64,000 nucleotides of DNA from the NCBI GenBank assembly GCA_019347805.1, contig JAHWKR010000006.1, forward strand, positions 25,142-89,141, given 5' to 3'. Of the stretch, positions 1 to 7,261 are shown one piece after another. Source of the stretch: Methanobacteriota archaeon (GTDB lineage Archaea > Thermoplasmatota > E2 > JACPAO01 > JAHWKR01). Below the pieces are notes generated by a model. The model saw nothing but the letters and a program-made list of their open reading frames with translations. It was not told where the DNA came from and did not search any database. Position numbers and translations under genes: made by a program. The number at the start of each line of letters is the position of its first letter. The stretch's first letter is position 1.

Positions 1-416
1 CCAAGGTGTCCGACAAGGGCAAGCGCAAGTTGACCTATCTGCAGCCGTTCTCCTATTTCTTCGGGGTGATGAACGTCCTGTCGGCGTTCGCCGGCAACAT
101 CTTCGCCTGGGGGATGACGCGCGGGCTGGCCACCTTCGCGCACACGATGTACCAACCGTTCTCCAACGCGGTCTATCTCGACAAGGCGCCGTCGGTGGAG
201 GCGTTGTACTACACGCGCGAGGTGCTCCTGAACGCGGGGCGGACGCTCGGCGTGTTCATCCTGGTCGGTTTCGTCATGGTCGACCGTTTGCAATGGGCGC
301 TCGTCATCCCGGGGCTCGTCGGCCTCGCTTATCCGGTCGTGGTGGAGCTCAAGGACCTATACCCCGAGGAGCGGTTCATCCTGAAGCCGTTCCGGAACGT
401 GTTGCGGCAGGGTTAG
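1..416 (+). CDS. MFS-type permease, C-terminal part (cut by window edge)
   Basis: The reading frame is open from the first bases of the window, so the true start lies outside it. About 137 codons are visible. They include two or more hydrophobic membrane segments and, between them, the stretch TREVLLNAGRTLG, which resembles the conserved loop before a late helix of major facilitator permeases. The substrate cannot be told. The last 60 bases overlap the end of a convergent gene on the other strand. The family call is tentative because only the C-terminus is visible. Confidence 0.55.
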   Translation, partial: KVSDKGKRKLTYLQPFSYFFGVMNVLSAFAGNIFAWGMTRGLATFAHTMYQPFSNAVYLDKAPSVEALYYTREVLLNAGRTLGVFILVGFVMVDRLQWALVIPGLVGLAYPVVVELKDLYPEERFILKPFRNVLRQG

Positions 417-878
417 GGGGTCGGCGTCGGTCCGTTGCGGACCGACATGGCTTTCCGCCACCTGGAACGTGAGCCGGATGTCGTTCGTGTCATAGCGGAA
501 GACGAGCGTATACGTCCCGCCCGGGACGAGGTGGCGTTCGCTGTCGCGCTGGAACCAGCAGCTGGCGTGGCTGTAGCCGGGCGGAGCGTCGACGATGACA
601 TCGGCCGCGATGGGTCCGTAGACGTGGTCGCCGTCCTTGTCCTCGATGTGCCACGGGTCTGTGCTCGGCAGGTAGTGCCATTCGTGGTCGGTGTTGGTCC
701 AGTCGAAGCAGACCGGTTCGATGACGGTGATCTTGTCGCTGTGCACTTGGCCGTAGAGGTTTTTGGCCATGACGAGCACCGAGTGGTCGTCCTTTGTGTA
801 GTGGGGCACCACGGGGTCGGGGGTCGCTAGGGCGGGCGTGGCGAGAAGCACGATGGTCAGCAGCGTCAAGATACGCAC
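357..878 (-). CDS. Secreted protein of unknown function
   Basis: About 173 residues. The GTG at 878 is chosen because it places a clean signal peptide (RILTLLTIVLLATPALA) at the N-terminus; longer frames upstream add only low-complexity Arg/His sequence. The mature part is rich in Asp, His and Trp and has two Cys, with no family I recognise. It is convergent with the permease fragment and the two coding regions overlap by 60 bases. A short beta-sandwich-like exported protein is plausible, but nothing in the sequence sets a function. Confidence 0.55.
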   Translation of the reverse strand: MRILTLLTIVLLATPALATPDPVVPHYTKDDHSVLVMAKNLYGQVHSDKITVIEPVCFDWTNTDHEWHYLPSTDPWHIEDKDGDHVYGPIAADVIVDAPPGYSHASCWFQRDSERHLVPGGTYTLVFRYDTNDIRLTFQVAESHVGPQRTDADPLTLPQHVPERLQDEPLLGV

Positions 879-1113
879 GGGTTCCACCGCTGGGACGGAA
901 CGGCGGCCATGGCGATGAGTGTTTCGGTGGCCGGTCGGCGGGGGCTGGTGACCGGCGCGTCTCACTGCGTGATGGACGATCGGGATGCCCGCCGCAATCG
1001 CGTCGGTATTCAGACGATCGCATCAGGGCGCGCTCGAGCGCTGCTGTACCTTGGGGGAGCGTTCGCTGCATATCTCACTGCTTTTGCTTATATACTTGGA
1101 GGTGCCATTCTCT

Positions 1114-1263
1114 ATGCGGTCTAAGGTCATGTCCGAGAAGAAGCGAGTCCGGCTCAAGATCAAGGATCTGGGGACGACGTACATCCCTTTGAACGCGGCG
1201 AGGATGCCCGAGTTCGTACGTCTGAACAAGACGCCGCCGCTTGTCGACGACGAAGAGTCCTGA
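1114..1263 (+). CDS. Small basic protein, 49 residues
   Basis: A short frame with GC-rich third positions typical of its neighbours, ending in an acidic tail (DDEES). A GGAGGTG ribosome site at 1098-1104 lies 9 nt before the ATG at 1114. A strong TATA-like box (CTTATATA, 1087-1094) is so close that transcription might begin near 1118, in which case the ATG at 1129 would be used and the product would be 44 residues. The N-terminal half is Lys/Arg-rich. No family is recognised and no membrane segment is seen. It may be a small nucleic-acid-binding protein, but this is only a guess from composition. Confidence 0.5.
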   Translation: MRSKVMSEKKRVRLKIKDLGTTYIPLNAARMPEFVRLNKTPPLVDDEES

Positions 1264-1305
1264 TCTTCCTCCGCCAGCGACGCAGATGATCCTGCCGACG
1301 CCGTC

Positions 1306-2931
1306 TCACTCGCGCCGTCTTGTCCCGATGACCGCCGCGCCGATGAGTCCGAGGAGCGCGAAGACCGTCGGGGCGGGGATGGCGTTGATCTCCGGTCCGA
1401 CCCGTTCCACGGCGATGAGGTGATCGTCGACAGGCCACTCTTTGTCGGCGCTCGGGGTGAAGCCGAGGGCACGCCCGCTCATGAGGTCCTTGCCGTAGTA
1501 GACGGGGGTGGGGGAGCCGTGGATGTCGAAGGGGTCGACGCGGAGGATGTGTTTCCCCTCGGTGTGCATGGCGGCCTGGAAGGCGAACGTGCCGGTCGCG
1601 TGCGTGTGGAGCTTGTGGCGAAGGAGCGGCATGCCCTCCTCGTCCTGCACTTCGAAGGCGACCTCGCTGTGCATAAAGGGCACATCGCCGGGGCCGTGGA
1701 CGAAGAACTCGACGCTGCGCGGTGCGGCGACGGTCAGCTGTTCCGTGCCTGTGACGTCGATGAACTGGGGACCCGCTTGGAGCGGGAGGTTGGCGGGGGC
1801 GACGTGGTAGGTGTAGCTCTTGGCGTCGGTCCAATCACCTTGCTGTCCGCTGAATTCCCAGGTGTAGTCGCCGAGCGCCTGGTTGGCGGACATGAGGGTC
1901 AGCACGCCGTCGTATTCGTGCAGGCTGCTGCTTTCGAAGACGGTGCCGTAGGGGCCGGTGAGCTTGGCGACGTGGTTCGTGTGCTGGACAAGCGTCATGT
2001 TCGGTGTCTCGTAGACGACGTAGGAGGCGCGCACCTGCGAGAAAGGTCCGGCGGTCGGCTTCATGGCGACGCGGTCTTTGGTGCCTTGGACGGGGTCGGC
2101 GGTGATGTGGGTGACGTATCCCTTTCCGCCGTGGGCATGGCTCTCGTTGCTGTTCCCTGAGATGGGGCGCTCCGTCCGCTGTGCAAGGTCCAGTGGCGTT
2201 CCGTAGGTCGCTTCTGTGACATCGATGACCTTCTTCACCACGACGGGGTCGAAGACGGTGGCGCTCTTGTCCGGGAACGCGGTGTAGCCGACGATGCGCA
2301 CTTCGTGCTTGCCGGTCTTCTCGAACGCGTAGTCGAACGACATGGCGTCGTCATGGGTGTGCGTGTGGGCTTCGAGGACGAGGAAATCGTCGGCGATGCG
2401 GCGCACCTGGACGAGGGCGTCGGTGTGGGGGATGATGGTGCCGTCCGCGTCGACCACCGAGTAGGTGAACGTGGCGGGGGTCTTGGCACTGACGCCGCTC
2501 GGCCATGCGGCGTCGATCGTCGCCTCTTCTTTGCCGTGTGCAGGGACGACATAGCCTTCGTAGGTGGCGACCAGTTCGCCGTCGGTGATGGGGACGGCCA
2601 CGGTGACGGTGTATTCACCGGCGACGGGGAAGACGATGTCGATGTCGCCGACGCCGTCGTAGTCGTGACCGGATTCCGTGGCGTAGAGCGAGATGCCGTT
2701 CAGGACGACGTCGACGTGGAAGTCGTGGTGCACGAACGGGACACCGTCGGGGTCGAGGAGCACGTACTGGAAGTGGCTGAGGTCGCCCACGACGGTGCGG
2801 CCGTCCGCAGGCAGGTCGGCCATGATGAGGAGCATGCCTTCGGACATGTCGTGTTCGTGGTCCTGCGCGCTGGTGGGGAGGCTCACGGCGACAAGGGCGA
2901 GAAGGAGGCAGACGGCGGTCGGGACACGCAT
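1306..2931 (-). CDS. Secreted His-rich multi-module protein with C-terminal sorting-type anchor
   Basis: 541 residues: a signal peptide ending TSAQ, then four related modules of roughly 100-120 residues, each carrying a line of the type DPDGVPFVHHDF or GPGDVPFMHSEV followed by a His-rich strand (HTHTHDD, HKLHTHATG). The C-terminus is a short Pro-led hydrophobic helix and an Arg cluster (PAPTVFALLG...TRRRE). That layout resembles PGF-CTERM proteins handled by archaeosortase. The modules look like YtkA- or Ig-like sandwiches, and the conserved His residues could bind Cu or Zn (inference). A TATA-like box (minus strand) lies at 2961-2968. It is probably attached to the cell surface. Confidence 0.8.
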   Translation of the reverse strand: MRVPTAVCLLLALVAVSLPTSAQDHEHDMSEGMLLIMADLPADGRTVVGDLSHFQYVLLDPDGVPFVHHDFHVDVVLNGISLYATESGHDYDGVGDIDIVFPVAGEYTVTVAVPITDGELVATYEGYVVPAHGKEEATIDAAWPSGVSAKTPATFTYSVVDADGTIIPHTDALVQVRRIADDFLVLEAHTHTHDDAMSFDYAFEKTGKHEVRIVGYTAFPDKSATVFDPVVVKKVIDVTEATYGTPLDLAQRTERPISGNSNESHAHGGKGYVTHITADPVQGTKDRVAMKPTAGPFSQVRASYVVYETPNMTLVQHTNHVAKLTGPYGTVFESSSLHEYDGVLTLMSANQALGDYTWEFSGQQGDWTDAKSYTYHVAPANLPLQAGPQFIDVTGTEQLTVAAPRSVEFFVHGPGDVPFMHSEVAFEVQDEEGMPLLRHKLHTHATGTFAFQAAMHTEGKHILRVDPFDIHGSPTPVYYGKDLMSGRALGFTPSADKEWPVDDHLIAVERVGPEINAIPAPTVFALLGLIGAAVIGTRRRE

Positions 2932-3064
2932 GGGGACCAGGTCCGTGGGAGTCTTCAGCGTATTAAAGGGTTAGCGTGGTTTGGTGGACATCCGGGAAAC
3001 CGGTCAGGAGGCCGAGGCCGGTCAGAAGGGGGGGTGTTCTTCCCTTGATGGCGCCCGCGGAACC

Positions 3065-3071
3065 ATTAAAT
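3065..3071 (+). promoter_or_regulatory. TATA-like box for the FG-GAP/TSP3 gene
   Basis: ATTAAAT is centred 27 nt before the GTG at 3095. An in-frame TGA at 3071-3073 excludes starts upstream of it. The spacing implies that transcription starts at or next to the start codon, giving a leaderless mRNA. Confidence 0.55.
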
Positions 3072-3094
3072 GAACAGGAGGGTCTCTCGTCCCG

Positions 3095-5902
3095 GTGGCG
3101 AGCGGCGTATCGGGTTCTCGACGTGCAGTCGTGCTGATCCTGGTCCTTGGGATGACCATGGTCGCTTCGCCTTGGCCGTCCGCGGAAGGAGCGGTGCAAC
3201 GTCAGACGTTCACGGTTTCTGACGAGGCGATCGGGTGGTCTGTCGCCATGGAAGGTGGATGGTTGGCCGCTGGCACTCTGTGGCGTGTGCATCTTTACAA
3301 CTATACTGATGGTGCATGGGTCGAGGACGTCAAGCTTCGGCCTCCACAACCTCCCGCCAACACTAATGATGGTTTCGGTGCTTCGGTCGATTTCGACGGT
3401 GACAGATTGGCGGTGGGCGCCACGAGCGACCACGAAGTGGCGGATTTTGCCGGCGCGGCGTATGTCTTCGAACGGACAGCCTCGGGGTGGACCGAAGAGG
3501 CTCGTTTGCTCACGGACGATGGTGAAGAAGGTGATCGATTCGGTGCGGCCGTCTCCCTCGACGGTGACACTTTGGCGACCGCCGCCGTGCCGGGTTATCC
3601 CGATAGCGATCGGCCAGGTGCGGTCTACATTTTCGAGAAAGGGCTCTTGGGCTGGCGCCAGACGGCCAAGCTCAGGTCGCCGGAGCCGGCCAACAGGGAC
3701 GGGTTCGGGACTTCACTCGCTCTTGATGGCGACAGCCTTTTCGTAGGCGCTCCGGGGCCGGGTGCGGTCTATGTGTTCCATCGTCAGCAGGATTTGTCCT
3801 GGAATGTGGAGAGCCGGCTCGCCATGGCAGAAGGTGTGGCACCCGACCTCGGATATTCTCTCTCACTTTCGGGTGATCGTCTGGTCGCAGGTGACCGATC
3901 AGGGGGTGGCTCCGCCTATGTGTTCGAGTTCGCCCCCAATGGTGGTTGGTTCCACAGTGCGAAGCTGACACCTTCCGACGGTGGACCGGATGATCTTTTC
4001 GGGTCCTCTGTCGCGGTGGATGGTCCGACCATCGTGGTGGGGGCGCCCGTCGAGCATCACGCCACCAGTGTGGACGCCCCGGGTACAGCGCATGTTTTCG
4101 AACTCGTCGACGGGGTATGGCAGGAGAATTATCGCTTCAATGCACCGGGTGGGGGCGAGGTGGATGACTATTTCGGCCATGCCGTGGCGTTGGTCCGGGA
4201 CAAGGTCGCGGTGAGCGATCCGTTGGGGGACCCGAACACCTTGACGACCCTCGACCTCGACCAGGACGACGATGGCCTGTTCGAGACACGTGATCCTGAC
4301 CGTGACGGCGACGGCCACCTTAATGGATCCGACAACTGTCCGGATGTCGTGAACACGGGTCAGGCTGACCTGGATGGGGACGGTCTTGGTGATGCCTGTG
4401 ATCCCGACCGGGACGGCGACGGCGTGTCGGATTCGGTCGATAACTGCCTGGAGACCGCGAACATGGACCAGGCGGACCTGGATGGCGACGGCATCGGCGA
4501 CGTCTGCGACGATGACCGTGACGGCGACGGCCTCCTGAACGTCGAGGACAACTGTCCCGGCGTGTCGAATCCGGACCAGTCGGACGCCGACGGAGACGGC
4601 CTTGGGGACGTGTGCGATGACGATCGTGATGGGGACGGGGTCGGGAACACTGTCGACAATTGTCCGGATGTCGGGAACCCGGGCCAGTCGGACGCCGATG
4701 GTGACGGGATCGGTGATCCTTGTGATGAGGACGTGGACGGGGACGGTCACCTGAACGTAGTGGACAATTGCCCCACGATGCCCAATGCGTTACAGGAGGA
4801 CCAGGACGGAGACGGGATCGGCGACGCATGCGACCCTGACATCGACGGTGACGGTGTGTTGAACGGTGCGGACAACTGCGAGCGCGTGGCGAATCCGGAC
4901 CAGGGCGATCTGGACGGCGACGGGATCGGTGACCATTGTGATGAGGACAAGGACGGAGATGGACTCCTGAACACGGCCGACAACTGCCCCGGAACGGTCA
5001 ATCCTGGTCAGGAGGACCAGGATGGTGATGGTATAGGGGACTTGTGCGATCCTGATCGTGATGGCGACGGAGTGGCGAACACGGTCGACAATTGCCCAGG
5101 GACGGCGAACGCGGACCAGGAGGATCTGGACGGGGATGGTGTAGGCGATACCTGCGATGATGATCGTGATGGGGACGGGGTGTCTGACGTGTCGGACAAC
5201 TGTCCCGCCCTCGCCAACGCGGACCAGGCGGATAGTGATGGGGACGGCATCGGTGATGTCTGTGAGGACGACGATGGGGACGGGGTGCTGAACGGCGTCG
5301 ACAATTGCGTGCAGACACAGAACCCGGGGCAGGAAGATCTGGATCTCGATGGTCTGGGGGACGCCTGTGACGACGATCTCGACGGAGATGGGCTCGGCAA
5401 CAGCGATGAGACGGCCCGAGGCACGGATCCGTATGACGCCGACACCGATGATGATGGCTTGTCAGATGGTTCCGAAGTGCTCGATCTCGGTACAGATCCA
5501 TTGAAGAAGGACACCGATGCCGACTTGCTCGACGATCGCCTCGAGATCTTCACGTACCGGACGGACCCGCTCGTTCCCGATACGGATGCGGACAGGATCG
5601 GCGACGGCCGTGAGATCATCACCTACAAGACGGATCCGCGTGCTCCAGATTCGGACTACGACGGACTGGACGATGGACAAGAGATCTTGTGGCACCGCAC
5701 AGACCCCAATGATCCGGATACGGATGATGACACGTTGCTAGATGGAGACGAGGTCCATCAATATGGGACGGATCCGAGGAAGGTCGACACGGACGGCGAT
5801 CTCTACGGAGACGAGACCGAGGTGCGGTGCTCATCGGACCCCACCGACAGGTCTTCGGTGCCCCTGCCGTTCTGTTCGATGCCAGACCGCCTGCCGGTCT
5901 AG
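3095..5902 (+). CDS. Secreted FG-GAP propeller fused to thrombospondin type 3 repeats
   Basis: 935 residues. A signal peptide (LILVLGMTMVASPWPSAEG) is followed by about seven FG-GAP units (residues about 40-380; for example FGASVDFDGDRLAVGA and FGSSVAVDGPTIVVGA), suggesting one integrin-like seven-bladed propeller. Ten thrombospondin type 3 repeats follow (about 390-770), each with a DNC...N..Q.D.DGDG.GD.CD pattern whose Asp residues and Cys pair are typical of calcium-bound stalks. The last part has about seven shorter DTD.D.L.DG.E...TDP units. There is no C-terminal membrane anchor. The likely role is a calcium-stabilised adhesion or surface protein. The 3' end abuts a truncated SRPBCC gene on the other strand. 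Confidence 0.9.
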   Translation: MASGVSGSRRAVVLILVLGMTMVASPWPSAEGAVQRQTFTVSDEAIGWSVAMEGGWLAAGTLWRVHLYNYTDGAWVEDVKLRPPQPPANTNDGFGASVDFDGDRLAVGATSDHEVADFAGAAYVFERTASGWTEEARLLTDDGEEGDRFGAAVSLDGDTLATAAVPGYPDSDRPGAVYIFEKGLLGWRQTAKLRSPEPANRDGFGTSLALDGDSLFVGAPGPGAVYVFHRQQDLSWNVESRLAMAEGVAPDLGYSLSLSGDRLVAGDRSGGGSAYVFEFAPNGGWFHSAKLTPSDGGPDDLFGSSVAVDGPTIVVGAPVEHHATSVDAPGTAHVFELVDGVWQENYRFNAPGGGEVDDYFGHAVALVRDKVAVSDPLGDPNTLTTLDLDQDDDGLFETRDPDRDGDGHLNGSDNCPDVVNTGQADLDGDGLGDACDPDRDGDGVSDSVDNCLETANMDQADLDGDGIGDVCDDDRDGDGLLNVEDNCPGVSNPDQSDADGDGLGDVCDDDRDGDGVGNTVDNCPDVGNPGQSDADGDGIGDPCDEDVDGDGHLNVVDNCPTMPNALQEDQDGDGIGDACDPDIDGDGVLNGADNCERVANPDQGDLDGDGIGDHCDEDKDGDGLLNTADNCPGTVNPGQEDQDGDGIGDLCDPDRDGDGVANTVDNCPGTANADQEDLDGDGVGDTCDDDRDGDGVSDVSDNCPALANADQADSDGDGIGDVCEDDDGDGVLNGVDNCVQTQNPGQEDLDLDGLGDACDDDLDGDGLGNSDETARGTDPYDADTDDDGLSDGSEVLDLGTDPLKKDTDADLLDDRLEIFTYRTDPLVPDTDADRIGDGREIITYKTDPRAPDSDYDGLDDGQEILWHRTDPNDPDTDDDTLLDGDEVHQYGTDPRKVDTDGDLYGDETEVRCSSDPTDRSSVPLPFCSMPDRLPV
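4265..5890 (+). repeat. In-frame tandem Asp-rich coding repeats
   Basis: Within the preceding gene, ten units of about 105-110 bp (35-36 codons) carry the thrombospondin type 3 pattern, followed by about seven shorter units of roughly 60 bp. Phrases such as GATGGGGACGG recur, with variation mostly at third positions, so the repeats have drifted rather than expanded recently. It is protein-coding repeat DNA, not a CRISPR array. Confidence 0.8.
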
Positions 5903-6076
5903 TGGAGAAGCATGGGAAGAGGGTTCGAAGGTGCGGACGTCGGCTTTCAGGTCGGGGGCATACCAGCGGGCGACGAGGTCTTTCTGGGTGAGGGCGTCGT
6001 AGACCTTATTGGGCGTTGTGTCGTAGGTCTTGCGGATGGTGGGTCGTGCGTCGGTGGTCTGCAGTTCGGGGGTCAT
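5831..6076 (-). pseudogene. Truncated SRPBCC/AHSA1-type protein
   Basis: The first 46 or so residues from the ATG at 6076 match the start of SRPBCC proteins of the AHSA1 type (IRKTYDTTPNKVYDALT, then LVARWYAP and DVRTFE). These families normally run to about 140-160 residues. Here homology stops near position 5926, and the frame continues into the 3' end of the thrombospondin-repeat gene on the other strand, giving unrelated Arg/His-rich sequence. ArsR-SRPBCC pairs are common, so this is probably the decayed or deletion-truncated partner of the arsR-like gene just upstream. An expressed short form cannot be excluded. Confidence 0.7.
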
Positions 6077-6132
6077 GTTCGGTCAGCCTCCTTGCGTCGG
6101 GTAGAGCGGGCAGGTGAGCGTGTCTGGCCGCT

Positions 6133-6456
6133 CTAGCCACGCAGGAGGTCGTCGCGGGCGTCGAGCCGTTCGGTCCAGAAGCGTCGGTGCTGTTCGATCC
6201 AGTCCTCGGCGGCGGCGAGTGGGCCGGGGTCGAGGCGGACGTGGCGTTCGCGGCCGTGGGGTTCGACCTGGACGAGGCCGGCGGATTGCAGGACGCGCAG
6301 GTGTTTCGAGATGCCGGCGAGCGACATCTCGAACGGTTCGGCGAGGGCGGTCACCGTGGCATCACGTTCCTCGGTGAGCCGGCTGAGGATGGCGCGCCGG
6401 ACGGGGTGGGCGAGCGCTTGGAAGGTGGCGTCGAGGTCGAGGGCTTGGTCAACCAA
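6133..6456 (-). CDS. ArsR-family winged-helix regulator
   Basis: 107 residues. It shows the ArsR wHTH layout: FQALAHPVRRAILSRL, then a recognition helix in MSLAGISKHLRVLQSAGLV and a wing around PHGRERHVRLDPG. No metal-binding Cys motif is present, so it belongs to the SRPBCC-linked ArsR type rather than the metal sensors. The start is a TTG at 6456; no in-frame ATG or GTG lies between the upstream stop (6481-6483) and the domain. A TATA-like box on the minus strand (6483-6488) is about 29 nt away, suggesting a leaderless mRNA. Its usual partner, the SRPBCC gene downstream, is truncated. Confidence 0.88.
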   Translation of the reverse strand: MVDQALDLDATFQALAHPVRRAILSRLTEERDATVTALAEPFEMSLAGISKHLRVLQSAGLVQVEPHGRERHVRLDPGPLAAAEDWIEQHRRFWTERLDARDDLLRG

Positions 6457-6498
6457 TCGGTTGAGTGTTACCCATGGGACTCATTTAACCTTTTGGTT
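6451..6498. promoter_or_regulatory. Paired AACC-N4-GGTT palindromes at the arsR promoter
   Basis: Two 12-bp inverted repeats of the same form, AACC-N4-GGTT, lie at 6451-6462 (over the TTG start) and 6487-6498 (next to the TATA-like box), with centres 36 bp apart. Such placement would let the ArsR protein block its own promoter (inference). Confidence 0.5.
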
Positions 6499-6618
6499 CA
6501 ATATTTCGGGGCCGGGCGCCCCCCATGAGGGAAAACATCTCCGCCCGCGCCATAGCTTTAAGTGCCCCTTGCGCGGTCTCCCGTTTTGCGGTGGAAGTGG
6601 CTGCCGCGGAGAATCGAC

Positions 6619-7224
6619 ATGCAACAAAAGATCGTGGCGTTGGTGACCCTCTGGATGCTTACAATGGGAACCGTCCCGGGCTCGGCCGCGGACGAGGCCC
6701 AGCCCCAGGCGATGCCGGAGCCTTGTATGCCCATCTATGGGGTCTATGAGGTGAATCAAGCCTGCGAGAAGACGCAGTTCCTCAGGGATTGTCTGGCCCA
6801 GGAGGACCACAAGGAAAATGACAACTGCGACGGGACCGCCATCGGCTGGGTCTGGCTCGGATGCGTCCAGAACTGCATCACCACGACGCACCAAATGGTC
6901 AAGATCGGTCCGAGTCTCGTCCAGGTCGACCCGCCAGGGGTCTACCTGCAGACCTGTGATTATGATGGCATCTCGGTGCCGATGCTCTTGACCGGACCAT
7001 ACGACTGCCCGCTTGACGGCCAGCCCAAGAACCCGACACCGATCGTGGTCGTCCCTGATGACTGGACGGACCCGCAGAGATGTTGTGGCGTCGATCCGCA
7101 CGATCTGCTCATTCCCATCCAGATCACGACCGGCACGTGCCGCGTCTACGTCTACGCGACCTATCTCGGCGCGGGCGTGGAGGGCAGGACGCAGAACTAC
7201 CCGTGCGCGATCGTCCAAGCCTAG
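6619..7224 (+). CDS. Secreted Cys-rich protein
   Basis: 201 residues from the ATG at 6619, which gives a signal peptide (IVALVTLWMLTMGTVPGSAA) and has a GGAG ribosome site about 7 nt upstream. The longer frame from 6562 adds a basic stretch without signal character. About 11 Cys residues in the mature part imply several disulfides in an extracellular protein. No family is recognised. The S8 protease gene begins 37 nt downstream on the same strand, so the two are probably co-transcribed and this protein could be a substrate or partner of the protease (inference). Confidence 0.7.
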   Translation: MQQKIVALVTLWMLTMGTVPGSAADEAQPQAMPEPCMPIYGVYEVNQACEKTQFLRDCLAQEDHKENDNCDGTAIGWVWLGCVQNCITTTHQMVKIGPSLVQVDPPGVYLQTCDYDGISVPMLLTGPYDCPLDGQPKNPTPIVVVPDDWTDPQRCCGVDPHDLLIPIQITTGTCRVYVYATYLGAGVEGRTQNYPCAIVQA

Positions 7225-7261
7225 GAAGGACCATGAAGGAAGGCGATGAGGAGGGGACCGG

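Noticed and set aside
4265..5890. Regular DNA repeats considered as a CRISPR array
   Set aside because: Repeats are in frame, continuous without unique spacers, and encode calcium-binding thrombospondin units.
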